This document shows, piece by piece, positions 21,521 through 31,868 of a stretch of DNA of 64,000 bases (position 1 is its first letter; every line of letters starts with the position of its first letter). The translations under genes and the position numbers were made by a program. The DNA lies in NCBI GenBank assembly GCA_946902875.1, contig OX336340.1, positions 13,407,566-13,471,565 of the forward strand. Reading direction: 5' to 3'. Under the pieces are notes generated by a model. It saw only the letters and a program-made list of their open reading frames with translations. It ran no database searches and had not been told where the DNA came from. This DNA comes from Nematopogon swammerdamellus. Taxonomy: Eukaryota > Arthropoda > Insecta > Lepidoptera > Adelidae.

Positions 21521-22172
21521 ATGAACTTGAATGTTATTAATACAATACCCGAATTCCAGGGCACAAGGTTGAACGTCGATGACCACTTTAGTATCCTTGG
21601 AGTGGACTTAACCCGCGAACTCAACTTCGGCCGTCACATCGAGGACAAAGCTAAGCTTGCCTCTAAAAAGCTGGGCGTCCTGAACAAGGCGCGGAGATAC
21701 TTTACGCCTGACCAAATCCTGCTGCTGTATAAGTCGCAGGTGAGGTCATGCGTGGAGTATTGCTCGCATCTTTGGGGTGGGGCTGCTCAGTATCGACTTG
21801 GCTTGTTAGACTCGATCCAAAGACGTGCAGTTCGCCAAGTTAACGACTTTGAAGTGTCCAATTCCGACTTCACCATTTCACCATAGGTCCACGCGTAACA
21901 GACAGGGAATGCATCCCTATACTGTAGAGCTGCCTAAAGTGCGGACTAAGCGCTCCAGTATTTCTTTTATCTTCCGCACTGCGAAACTCTGGAATGCACT
22001 TCCTACTGATGTGTTTCCTTCAGTGTATGACTTGGGATCATTCAAGAGACGCGTAAAAAGGCATCTGTCACGCCGGCACGGCATTCGCAGCCCCCGTTCT
22101 AAAACGAATGCTTTTGGGCGTCGTCGGCTCAACAATCCATGCTGACGGCGCCAAGTGTCTCGCGTATTAATA

Positions 22173-22204
<32 letters not shown>
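21521..22204 (+). pseudogene. Non-LTR retrotransposon reverse transcriptase, C-terminal end with poly(A) tail
   Basis: Coding remnant of a CR1/Jockey-like element. The frame from 21521 reads FSILGVDLTRELNFGRHIED, KKLGVLNKARRYF, LLLYKSQVRSCVEYCSHLWG and LDSIQRRAVR, the thumb-like region that follows the catalytic domain. A frameshift at about 21850 moves the reading to the next frame, with RTAKLWNALP and SFKRRVKRHL, the standard C-terminal signature. A stop is followed by a poly(A) run at about 22176-22204, the mark of a retrotransposed 3' end. The catalytic core with YxDD is absent, so this is a 5'-truncated dead copy. Confidence 0.85.
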
Positions 22205-22205
<1 letters not shown>

Positions 22206-22445
22206 AAGTTGCAGAAAAATAACAAAAAATATATTGCGATTATTGATTGATTTTTATTCAAATGATTACTGCAGTGGCCCCTCATTTTTAATCAAATAAA
22301 ATGCTAATGAATCGTTAAATAAAGCTCGACTATTTGATAATAAGTATTTATTATTACGCCAAAGCATCCACGAAAAGTCAAATTAAATAAATTCAAAACG
22401 ACCTATTCACTGTAGACCATATTACTCTTACATAAATATACTTAC
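22205..22445. other. Short intergenic piece, no gene
   Basis: AT-rich, nothing recognised. Confidence 0.3.
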
Positions 22446-22535
22446 TAGCTTTTGCTCGCGGCTTCGCTCGCTGTAGACTCGATTTAACAGCAAATCCGAT
22501 TTAAATGCAAATATGATAATAAACTGTCGTGTCTC
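22446..22535 (+). repeat. RTE-like LINE tail, 5' half
   Basis: CTTTTGCTCGCGGCTTCGCT, then GCAAATCCGATTTAAATGCA, as at 6690. The satellite at 22543 interrupts the copy, and it resumes after it with 3' blocks. Confidence 0.6.
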
Positions 22536-22542
22536 TTATATT

Positions 22543-22727
22543 CTCCCTCTCCCTCTCCCTCTCCCTCTCCCTCTCCCTCTCCCTCTCCCTCTCCCTCTCC
22601 CTCTCCCTCTCCCTCTCCCTCTCCCTCTCCCTCTCCCTCTCCCTCTCCCTCTCCCTCTCCCTCTCCCTCTCCCTCTCCCTCTCCCTCTCCCTCTCCCTCT
22701 CCCTCTCCCTCTCCCTCTCCCTCTCCT
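22543..22727. repeat. (CTCCCT)n hexanucleotide satellite, about 31 copies
   Basis: 185 bp of almost uninterrupted CTCCCT. All open frames over it are low-complexity (LP, LS or RG repeats) and are not proteins. Confidence 0.97.
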
Positions 22728-22729
22728 AA

Positions 22730-23065
22730 GCCTTCTAATTCTCACAGAAAACGGGGTGGTACGGAACCCTCTTTACGCGAGCTCGACTCGAACTTGACAA
22801 CTTTTTTTTTATTATGTTACCATGGGATATACCTACACTTAATTCACAGGAAACCTAAGCGAAAATCCTATCCTTCTAGTCCTCACAGAAAACGGGATGG
22901 TACGGAACCCTCTTTACGCGAGCACGACTCGAACTTGATCACTTTTTTCAAAATTATGTTACTCCGGGATATACTCTACCACTATACGAAGTTTCGTCAA
23001 AATCCGTCCAACCGTTCAGGCGTAAAAGAGGAACAAACAAACAAACAAACAAATATACTTTCGCA
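22730..23065 (+). repeat. LINE tail with duplicated block and (ACAA)n end
   Basis: A block with CTCACAGAAAACGGG(G/A)TGGT and CCTCTTTACGCGAG occurs twice (about 22740 and 22886). The end reads AAATCCGTCCAACCGTTCAG followed by ACAAACAAACAAA, a typical RTE-like terminus. Confidence 0.55.
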
Positions 23066-24340
23066 TTATTGATTCGTGAGATATTAGTGAAGATGTAGTT
23101 CACAAGAAGATGTCAAACGATTGAAAAATAGCTTATGCGTCTGTGCGACCTTTACACTAAACGTCACGATACATAATGTTCCATTTCAAGAGACTCAATA
23201 CAGTGGGTACTATGGCGATGGCTGTGCGGCGGCGCGCGGCGGTGCGTCAGACAGCGCAAAACATTTATTCTTCTCATAATACATCTTTCATTCTTCTAAT
23301 GATTGTATGAACCAAGGTTCTGTTAAGAAGTATAAGTTACGGAAATATAACTAAAATTAGGCATACAATTTATAGAACCGATGTATAATTTAATTCGTCA
23401 ATTCAATTACATTTTGATAATAAAATTTATTATATATAATTTATTATTATATATAAGTTAATTTAATTAACTGCAGTCATACGACACGACGGTCGTTGAA
23501 CCTGACCTCATGTGGCTGCTGCTGCCGCTGCAAAAAAAAAAGAAGTTTATGTCGCTACACAACAGTGATACCTACACTACATGTTACCATAGTATTGTTA
23601 GCTAAAGATATTTAGATGTCGGCTTCAACTGTCTATTGCTGTCTACAACCATTATGCAACCTATAATTTAATTATTTTTTTCACAAGTGACAAGTGTAAC
23701 TTGTCACTTGTGAAAAAAAAAATCCGTTTTAATATTTATTTAGTTTACTTTAACTTCCTTTGAGATTACTTGGACGGTATGGATCCTTTCCAGGTTTCAA
23801 GTAACACCAGTACTTCACCTATCCAACGTCATACTGTCACCGAACTCGTATCCTGTCCACATTCCCCCCCCCCCCCCCCCCCCCCCTCATCCAGCGTTCG
23901 CCTTTTCAAAGGGAACAGGGGCCTCCACATTTCGCGAGTACAATAGAATAGCATGTCGCAAAGCTAACCAGCGCCTTCTAGTAAGACTTTCGATAAAAAA
24001 AATCCAGACTCAAAGACTGCACCTGGATTGTAGCGGTGGCTGAAAAATTTTGTACAGTGTTGTCACGATGTACTTCCAAAAATGCCTTCTAATCATTGGA
24101 TGAAATTTGTCGGGAAATTTCCGGAGATAGCCGTGCCGGTTCATACCTCACACAAAAAATTGGTTTTGCTCCTTGTGAGGGGAGCTCGGCCAGCAGTTGG
24201 CAGTGTCATCTGACATCGACTGCATTGGACGAGATTTTTTGCATTTAGTTGCTGCTGGCGAGGTGTTCGTGTCGCGTAGATCTGTTTATTCAAATTATTA
24301 TGATATTATTAAAAAAAAATTGGTAGGGCTTGCTTTAGAT
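23066..24340. other. Intergenic with hairpin and poly(C) run
   Basis: Contains a perfect 20-bp inverted repeat (arms 23675-23694 and 23700-23719, 5-nt loop) and a run of about 20 C at about 23866-23886. No gene recognised. Confidence 0.5.
23675..23719. repeat. Perfect 20-bp inverted repeat, 5-nt loop
   Basis: Left arm ends CACAAGTGACAAG, loop TGTAA, right arm is its exact complement. Confidence 0.85.
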
Positions 24341-24346
24341 TTTATT
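24341..24346 (-). terminator. Poly(A) signal of gene C
   Basis: AATAAA on the minus strand about 80 bp past the gene C stop. Another AATAAA overlaps the stop region at 24423-24428 and is too close to be the likely main signal. Confidence 0.45.
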
Positions 24347-24427
24347 CGTAGTTTTAATTTTAGTCTAGCTAGTTCCACCGCGAATTATTAAAGTTTGGTT
24401 AGGATTATATATGTATATAGAGTTTAT

Positions 24428-25250
24428 TTATGTTTGCGAAGTACTCGCCTTTAGCGACGTCACCGAAGAGTCAGTTCGCCTGGCGCGATAGCCACCACCG
24501 TCAGCCACATACTGGACCGAGTACTGGCGGCCGTCGGAGCCTGTGTAGCGGTACAGGCCTCGAACTACTAGTTCTTCTGCGCCGGAGCGCGAGCGGTCCC
24601 CTGAGCTGACTAATCCACCCTCTTCTAGTCTGTACGTACCGTCCGAAGTCTCGAACCTGCCGACACACATTCCTTTAGTCATACTATATAACATTAAAAA
24701 ATAAAGTATAAATATAGCTAAAACAAGGCTTAGCTGTGGCTGAAGTGCATGAAAGTAATAAACGTACAATGAACGTTTCAGGTACGCTAAGTGCCTTCGT
24801 ACTATGTACAACCAGCCTGGTACATAAAATATATTATGCATGAGAATACAATTATAGATACAGATACCGGTAGATACAAAATAGATAACTACTGCTAACA
24901 ATGAATAAATACTTATGTTGAAATGAATATAGATACAGATACCGGTAGATACAAAATAGATAACTACTGCTAACAATGAATAAATACTTATGTTGAAATG
25001 AATATAGATACAGATACCGGTAGATACAAAATAGATAACTACTGCTAACAACGAATAAATACTTATGTTGAAATGATCTATGCACTAATTTTAATACCTA
25101 GTTATAATTTTAATAAAGTACTTACTCGAAGCTATATTTTCCATTTCCGTTATTGTTGTTTTCATATTTCAATATTCGAGGTTGAACTGAGTCTTGGTTT
25201 GAAGACGATATTATGGATGCCACTAGGAAAAGTATCAATATCAACGCCAT
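24428..25250 (-). CDS. Cuticular protein, RR-1-like (CPR), gene C
   Basis: Coding exons 25250-25126 and 24656-24428 (354 nt, 117 aa), joined by a phase-2 intron with GTAAGT donor and GGCAG acceptor. The start codon lies right after a TTTAG acceptor, so an upstream non-coding exon ending at 25597 (donor GTAAGT) is inferred, with a TATA box at 25677-25683. Residues 1-20 (MALILILFLVASIIS...) are a signal peptide. The spacer has RILKYENNNNGNGKYSFE. The chitin-binding domain starts at residue 43 (FETSDGTYRLEEGG) and has ELVVRGLYRYTGSDG and YSVQYVADGGGY. The Glu of the Y-x-A-x-E-x-G-Y motif is Gly here, so chitin binding may be altered. The tail is short (SSVTSLKASTSQT) and lacks ASLLG. The intron carries a 75-bp minisatellite. 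Confidence 0.85.
24856..25077. repeat. Minisatellite, 75-bp unit, 3 copies, in gene C intron
   Basis: Copies start at 24856, 24931 and 25006 with AGATACAGATACCGGTAGAT and are almost identical. As 75 is a multiple of 3, the repeat stays open on the minus strand and gives a spurious repeated frame. It lies wholly in the intron. Confidence 0.9.
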
Positions 25251-25596
25251 CTAAATATATATTAAAGACAAAAACAAATATTATTATAACATTAGACCAA
25301 CACAACAACAAAAACACTAGTTGCAATATTCGTGCATATTATACGAGCAATATGGCATAATGTCATTGTTTATCTCTAGTTGTCGCGATCTTTAGAACTG
25401 AGAGTAATTTTGTAAATCGGGTTCCAATCGCTATAGTAGACACAACATCGTACAAGTTCAGGGAGACCACCAACGCCAAATCTTGAATGAATCGTATTGC
25501 AATTGGTCATGCAAACATCCTATGAGTAGCTATCGAGACAGCCGATAAACATAAAATGGCTAATTAAGGGGCAAGTAAACTTGAAAATCAACTTAC

Positions 25597-25655
25597 GATG
25601 CGTGAAGGTCGCTCGGCCGCGAACTCGTGCACAAGGCGAACGGAGACTGGGCCGG
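25597..25655 (-). other. Inferred non-coding first exon of gene C
   Basis: Between the TATA box and a GTAAGT donor (25596-25591). It contains no ATG. The 5' edge is estimated from TATA spacing. Confidence 0.45.
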
Positions 25656-25676
25656 CGGGACCGCCGCACCCGCCAC

Positions 25677-25683
25677 TTTATAG
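25677..25683 (-). promoter_or_regulatory. TATA box of gene C
   Basis: TATAAAG on the minus strand, about 80 bp before the inferred exon 1 donor. Confidence 0.55.
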
Positions 25684-25689
25684 GAATAG

Positions 25690-26400
25690 GACTTTGTTCT
25701 TATTTCCAGTTCTACTCACTTTGCTGAAGTAAACCTGATTTAGTAGGTGTCGTGTCCTTATACTGGCATAATCGAAAAAAAAAGTTTAAGTGCGTGTTGA
25801 AATAAAACGAATTCATATATGATTAGTCCTATTTTTCTGTACATTGCAGGCAATAAATAATAATAAAAAAAACACCTCAAGAATGTGTTAGACACGCATG
25901 CCCTGGGTTCCGTATCAATCAATCATACCGTACAAATTTTTTTTCCGCCTCTGACCTCACCACTGAATTTCAGTTTATCGAGGCATTCGGCCTCGTCCTT
26001 AGTAGCTTATTTGTTTCGAAAAAGTTTATCATTTAACACTTTAACAGCTAATCACGAGCAGCGCTCGTGATGGTATATTTTCTCTAACGCGCGGATCACG
26101 AACGTGACTCGTTTTCAAACTTTGTACTATTTGTTCTAAAGTCACGAGCACTTCTCGGAATCCGCGTTTCGTGGATGCTGTAGCTGAGTATTTTAGCTAC
26201 ACACACATATAAAATTCATCTATATTGAGCGCGCGGGTGGGGCAGGGGAGGGGGGGGGGGGGGGGGCGACTCTCGAGAGTGAGCGCCGCTAATACTCAGT
26301 GCGCGACGAGCCTTTCCAAAGTTTTTTTTTTCTTTTTTTCTGTTTTTTTCTTGTTTTAAAAAATAACACACACAAAAAAAATACACTCGGTATAAAGTAA
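25690..26400. other. Intergenic with poly(G) run
   Basis: A G-run of about 17 lies at 26250-26266 and a T-rich stretch at 26320-26360. No gene recognised. Confidence 0.4.
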
Positions 26401-26421
26401 TTTAATGTTTTGCTGCGGCAG

Positions 26422-26541
26422 TTCGCCAAGTACAAGAAGCGGCTCCGCGAGGCCATACCCCACGACGCGACGCACAGTGCAGCGAATGTATGGAAGAATG
26501 GGACAAAAATCGAAACTCCGGCTGCATTTAAATAAAATTTT
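26422..26541 (+). other. Orphan exon-like open stretch
   Basis: Plus-strand frame after a CGGCAG acceptor-like site: FAKYKKRLREAIPHD, then HSAANVWKNGTKIETPAAFK and a stop. Codon use is GC-rich in an AT-rich setting, as in real coding DNA. No upstream partner exon and no known family was recognised. It may be a retrocopy or transposon fragment. Confidence 0.25.
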
Positions 26542-26920
26542 TATTTTATTCATATTTCAATATATAACATTATTTTTTATATATAATAGCTATATATATA
26601 GAATATAGATCATATATATATATAATTAAACTTATAATTAATATTAAATTACAACGTTAAAACTAATTATAATCTGAATAATCGTCTTCCCTTAAATATA
26701 AATTCGGTAGGTATATATAGATCTACATTGCGAGACTGGAGCCATTTTTTTCAAATAATCAATAACATCGCCGTCTATTCTCACATATTTGTGTGTAGAC
26801 ACCTTCCTCAGCGAGGATATAACCTACTCACATTTTTTATATTTTTTCATCGTTCAAATATACTTAAACGAGAACATATTTCGTTGAATACAACTTGTTT
26901 GCGGTCATTTTTGCTGCTGT

Positions 26921-27332
26921 TTATGCCGCAAGCTCCAATTTTTGTATGACGATCCCCTCTCTGAAAAAAAAATCATAATATTACCTATTGGCAGATATTG
27001 GCAGACAAACTTTACTAAATCTGAAAGTACATTAATATAGCTACAAGAAAAAGTAAAAACCTCGAGACACTTTGCGCACTTTTTTTTTAAAGCTTCGTCA
27101 AAGTTTGGAATTGCATTAATTTTAGATAATTTTCAAGGGTATGTTTAAGACCTAATAGAAAAATAAATCATAAACAAAAAGACAACATTTATATAACGTA
27201 TTAAACTACGTACCTTGGGCTATAGAATCCATTTTCAATCACTTCAAAACACTTGCTAATACTTTTGTTATGACACTCGATGCAACGGACAACATACAAC
27301 TGATAAGAGGGATTAACTACTCGCCGCGACAT
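26921..27332 (-). CDS. Possible small two-exon gene, unknown function
   Basis: Exons 27332-27214 and 26960-26921 join through a strong donor (AAG, GTACGT) and a T-run acceptor (TTTTTTTCAG) to give an in-frame 52-aa protein (159 nt). It starts MSRRVVNPSYQLYVV, has a cysteine cluster CIECHNKSISKC, then FEVIENGFYSPREG and ends KLELAA. There is no signal peptide or transmembrane segment. It is not a CPR and I do not recognise the family. It lies on the same strand between genes D and C. It could be a decayed transposon gene, or the 5' end of something longer. Confidence 0.35.
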
Positions 27333-27912
27333 TGTTCCTGTTGGAAGGGAGATCATTAGCCAATGAGCGCAGTTCACGTTTGGTTAATCTTATTTTTAGA
27401 AGTAGTGTCTTATCTACTTTACAACGGCAGGATGAAAGTCCACTGAATTAATATTTCATTTTTTGATTTTTGGTAAAGGCTCACTGCATTGTGCGACGCC
27501 GTAATAATTTTTTTTTTCATATAGTTGGTCATCCAGTAAATCAAATGAAATATTAATAAAAAAAATCGGTCCAGCCGTTTTCGAGTTATAAATGTTGTAA
27601 TGGGTAGAGTAAATGCTGTTACGTAAAAGAGTTTTTTTTTGTAAAAGATACATTTTCATATCGCTTGTGGTAAATAAATAAGAATATAAATACAGTTGTT
27701 TTATTTATTATCCGAAAATACAAAGATTGAACTGTTACTTAAAAAAAAAATTATACCGATACCTTAATTAGTTATTTTTTATAAGCTAACCAATAATGCT
27801 GAAAATCGCCCGCGTCCTAGGGAATGCGCGCCTTATAGTGCGCGGCTGTCAATGTGTCTGAACACGGCTCGCCTTCGGCCTCACCCTCGGGTCTTCGTGA
27901 AAGTATACTATA
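27333..27912. other. Intergenic, no gene seen
   Basis: AT-rich. Nothing recognised apart from fragments resembling dispersed repeats. Confidence 0.3.
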
Positions 27913-27916
27913 CTTT

Positions 27917-28027
27917 AATCAAAACAAACGTGCAGTTCGCATAATATAGTTTTATGGCTTAGTGAAGGGAATCTTCCTTCACTAAGCCATAAAATTTTGT
28001 TGGGCGAGCTGCACGTTTGTTTTGATT
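27917..28027. repeat. Long imperfect hairpin, about 54-bp arms
   Basis: Left arm from AATCAAAACAAACGTGCAG, right arm ending with its complement. An inner stem is built on TTATGGCTTAGTGAAGG. About 47 of 56 positions pair, with one internal bulged zone. It could be a MITE or a precursor-like RNA hairpin. Confidence 0.75.
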
Positions 28028-28617
28028 TGAGAATGGTGTCCATGTTCAACCGGATTTGCTTACGACCACGGTATTCCTCTTTGAATAAGTTTAAAAAAAT
28101 CTTCGTAATGTTTTTTTCTAAACCTCTTATTTTTCGAGATAACGTCATTAAAAGGTCATTTTCTGATGTTGAAGAAAGTTTTGGCGATCCTAACTTTTGC
28201 AGTTAGGGTCGCTAAAACTTTTTCAATTAATTTGAAACTCAATATTTCAGTGACGTTTTTCTGAGACATTTACGAGTATGCCTAGCCTTTAAGTAACGAT
28301 TATACCCTATATGGGTAAAACCATAAAAAAACACTATTACTTAAAGGCAATTTTGACGCGACGTGAAGCCGCGGTAACAGATAGTCATAATAATATTGCA
28401 AAATAATAGTAATTTTTTATGCTATTTAGTATTTGAAATGTATTATCTATTCAATTTAAAATAGATAACACAAATATTTAATAAACTTCAGTAATTAGGT
28501 ATTATGAATTATCTTGAATCCCATAATGTCATCAATGAAATAAATATGCGTATATATATTTTTATACTCTATATATTTGTTCCCACACATCTATTTTTTT
28601 TTTGGATTAAGAACGAT
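28028..28617. other. Intergenic / 3' region of gene D
   Basis: AT-rich. No canonical AATAAA was found close to the gene D stop on the minus strand. Confidence 0.3.
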
Positions 28618-31498
28618 CTATCCAAGCAGCGACGCTACGAGTGATGATGGGTGATGTATTCTTTTGGTCGACGTCGTCGTCGTGTTTTTCTGTAAATCAA
28701 AAAAGTCATGTTATGAAAACGGAACCCTCTTCAATCGTATTCTAATGTGTGTAATGTTGAAATTAATATTTAAATTATAAAGGAATGAAAAATTTTTTAC
28801 AGCACTTTCAAAATAACAATGAGTTAAGCAGACAAACAGTTTAAGTACACCTGTTATATATAATTCTGCAAACTGTAATCGTATTGAATAAAAATAAGTA
28901 AACTAATATATAACCTCCACGTACGACCGAATGTCCATGGGCGTTGTTAGACATCTTATGGGTGGCCCGGCGTCACGTGTAGCGCTTTAAGTAAAATAAT
29001 AATAATAAAAAATATACAATGAGAATGACACTTACTGGAGTGGCAATAGTGAGCCGGGGATGGTATCCCGTGCCGTCTGCGTAGTAGGTGACCGTGTAGA
29101 CCAGCCCGTCCTCCCCGAGGTAGGCGTACGAGCCGCGCACCACCAGCCCCTCCTCGCCCTCCTCCCCAACCTCGCTGCGGCTTATGTAGTTGGACGTGTC
29201 GAATCTGTAGGTATCCATCATTCCAATATTATGTATATACAGACTAGATAAGCGAATATTGTCAACAATTACTTCTGCGAGACAGATATCATATAGTGTA
29301 GAGGCTATATAGTGGAGATACATTGTCTCTACCTACGACACTGGGAAACAGGCGTGACGCTTTGTATGTGTATAGAGGCTCTGCATAAAAATGCGTATGT
29401 CTCTTTGAAATAAAATAAAATAAATACAAATCAACACCAATACAAGTGTGAAATACAACAAGATTTTTGAAAAAATATGATTATTTGATTCGTCAGTCCT
29501 ATACTGATTAATGTTCAGAACCCCAGATTGTTTGCTCCTCGGTAGGAGTAGGTAGTTTTGTCATTGGGAACAGTTTTCGGGATGGCACAACTAGTAGTGC
29601 CACTCATTTGGTCCCCGGGAAACACCTCGGTACCGAACCTACATAATACCTGGCCTAAAACAAATATTTCCAAAAGCACCACAAGAAGATTTATAATATA
29701 AAAATATGTTAATATCTGTGCCCTCTAATCTTTACGGTATGTGCCAGGAAATGTTAGAGAAAACTCCAAGAAAATTAGGGGTTCAAGAGAGAACATTGTA
29801 TGGAGAACGGTGGCACTTCGTTACAAATTTTTCGCTCTATTAGTTTCACGTCATTAGAATAAAACAGGGAAATATAAAAAGCTAATTTTATGCCTTGCCT
29901 TGTTCAAACTGATGTTTGAAAAAGACAATTTGGATCAAGGCAAACGAATATTGAAAACGCTCATGGAAAAATGTAAGGACTGCCACCAATTTCATGAGGA
30001 TCTTGTTTGAATTGGTCAATTTATGTCTGCTCTTCAGATAATCCAATGTTTGTTTAAATAAGGAAAAAGGTTTTAAGGAAGCTAAACATCACATAATGAG
30101 TTCTAAATACGACATCTTACAGCTACATTTACCCAGCGGAAGATCTGTTCGGATACAAAAATGCAGGCTGAATATAGATATAGATGCTGTGTAACCTGCG
30201 TGACAGGTTCGCTTGCAGAATCATCTTTCCATTAATTGCCAGCTACTGCCCGTCACGAAAACAAGATCGCCTTCATTATGTTCAACCATTACCAATACAC
30301 TTTTGTTGATCTCAAAGAAGAAACATATTTCTTTTTGCGAAGAGTGGTGTTATTGGCTCTCTCTTGATTGTCCGATGAACTCCTGGGCACCGCCACAGTG
30401 TCAGTTTCATTATAAACAAAAAAGTCGCCAAGTGCGAGTTGGACTCGCAAACCGAGGGTTCCGTACCATCACTCAATATATTTGTATTATGTATGTACAA
30501 AAATAATTGTGTTTTGGAAAATCAATAAACACTATAGCAATGGTTTGACTGTCAGGCATTCGTTTAATTGAAATATTAGGTTTTTTTTTTATAAGACATA
30601 ACTACAATACTATTTTCAGATTTTTCCTTTGCTTGTGCTGTGAGACCTTACTTCATACCAAATTTCATGATTCTAGGTTAACGGGAAATACCTAGGTTTA
30701 ATACATAGGTTTTGATTTGATTTGAGTGAGTTTGCGAGTATGAAATCTGATATAGATGGCCGTATCTTCTGATTGCGTTGACCGGAAGGGATTTAGAAGG
30801 TTGCATTTTCTACACCTTAAAGAGATCGTAGATCTTATATTTCATATTAATTTCAATTTGATATTTTGATCTGTTCCTTAGAAAACGTTTCCTTGATATA
30901 AAAAAAAAAATGTATGTCGTATAACTACAAATTTACATTTTTCAGATTTTTTCCTTTACTTGTGCTGTGAGACCTAGCTTTTTAATTTCATGATTCTAGG
31001 TTAACGGGAAGTACTCTATAGGTTTTGATTTGATTTGCCATTAGCAAAATGTAGTGATTGCTTTGACTTAGAAGCTTAAATGTTTTACACCTTCGAGGGA
31101 ACGTAGACCTTAGTATTGATATTAATTTCAACTTGATACCTCTACACGTTGCTGAGAAAAAAGCTCTTGACAGATAGACGGACAACAAAGTGATCCTTTA
31201 GGGGTTCCGTTTTTTCCTTCTTTGTGGTACGGAACCTTAAAAATAGCTTGAAGTTATTTTTTGTCATACATAATAGCCTGAAACGATAGAAGAGTTAAGT
31301 AAGAGGCGAGACCTCAAGAATTATTTGAGGATATTTAATAAATAAACTTGTGTGTACACACCTGAATCTGTATGTTCCGAGTCCATCATTTTCGTATTGA
31401 TTTCTGACAATTTCAGCCACATTATCACCGTCTTTTGAGTTCACAGGGTTTGCAATATTAAATATTATGAACAATATAATAACCGAATATACAGACAT
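28618..31498 (-). CDS. Cuticular protein, RR-1-like (CPR), gene D
   Basis: Three coding exons: 31498-31362, 29204-29036 and 28689-28618, 378 nt, 125 aa. Donors are GTGTGT and GTAAGT; acceptors are TACAG. Unlike A and B, the start codon is in the same exon as the rest of the signal peptide (MSVYSVIILFIIFNIANPVNS). A TATA box is about 50 bp upstream. After a phase-2 intron the domain runs FDTSNYISRSEVG, GLVVRGSYAYLGEDG, YTVTYYADGTGYHP. The Glu of Y-x-A-x-E-x-G-Y is replaced by Gly, as in gene C. The segment before GLVVRG is Glu/Gly-rich. The last exon sits behind a phase-0 intron and adds KNTTTTSTKRIHH and SSLVASLLG, the tail also found in A, B and E. Secreted chitin-associated role inferred from the family. 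Confidence 0.88.
29205..31361. other. Gene D intron 1 (2.2 kb)
   Basis: Contains pieces of the GGCCAAGTGCGAGTCG-type repeat at about 30420-30480 (AGTCGCCAAGTGCGAGTTGG) and about 31195-31240. Two related blocks are at about 30590-30730 and 30925-31040, sharing CTTGTGCTGTGAGACCT and TTCATGATTCTAGGTTAACG. No exon seen. Confidence 0.55.
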
Positions 31499-31548
31499 TT
31501 TAAATCTTAACACTGTAAAACAGTTTTAATGAAAGTTCTTACTACCCC

Positions 31549-31555
31549 TTATATA
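31549..31555 (-). promoter_or_regulatory. TATA box of gene D
   Basis: TATATAA on the minus strand, about 50 bp before the start codon. An ACAGTG initiator-like sequence follows. Confidence 0.6.
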
Positions 31556-31868
31556 CTCGCAAGCTTAAAGGAAGGAATTAAATTGAAAAAAAAAAAACAC
31601 CAAACAAGTTTGAATCTCGAAACACGTCTGCGAACTCTGCCTACTCTCCGTCGTGCTAACGGAATTCGATATCTATAGATACCTACTTATCTGTATACAC
31701 GATGTGTTTTAATGTATTTTGCCCATAATTAAAGCGAATAGCTTCACAGACCTTGTGCCTAAGCTTTTGCAATAGTCTCTGAATTACATTGTTTTTCTCG
31801 TCGTAATTTTGAATCGGGCAACCATGAACATTGAGCGCAGACAATGAGGCCACTCAGACCAAGAACAA

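Noticed and set aside
22513..22797. Open frames of LP, LS and RG repeats
   Set aside because: They are translations of the CTCCCT satellite on both strands; no gene context.
24852..25085. Minus-strand frames with a 25-residue repeated protein
   Set aside because: The frames come from the 75-bp minisatellite in the gene C intron; splice sites of gene C exclude it.
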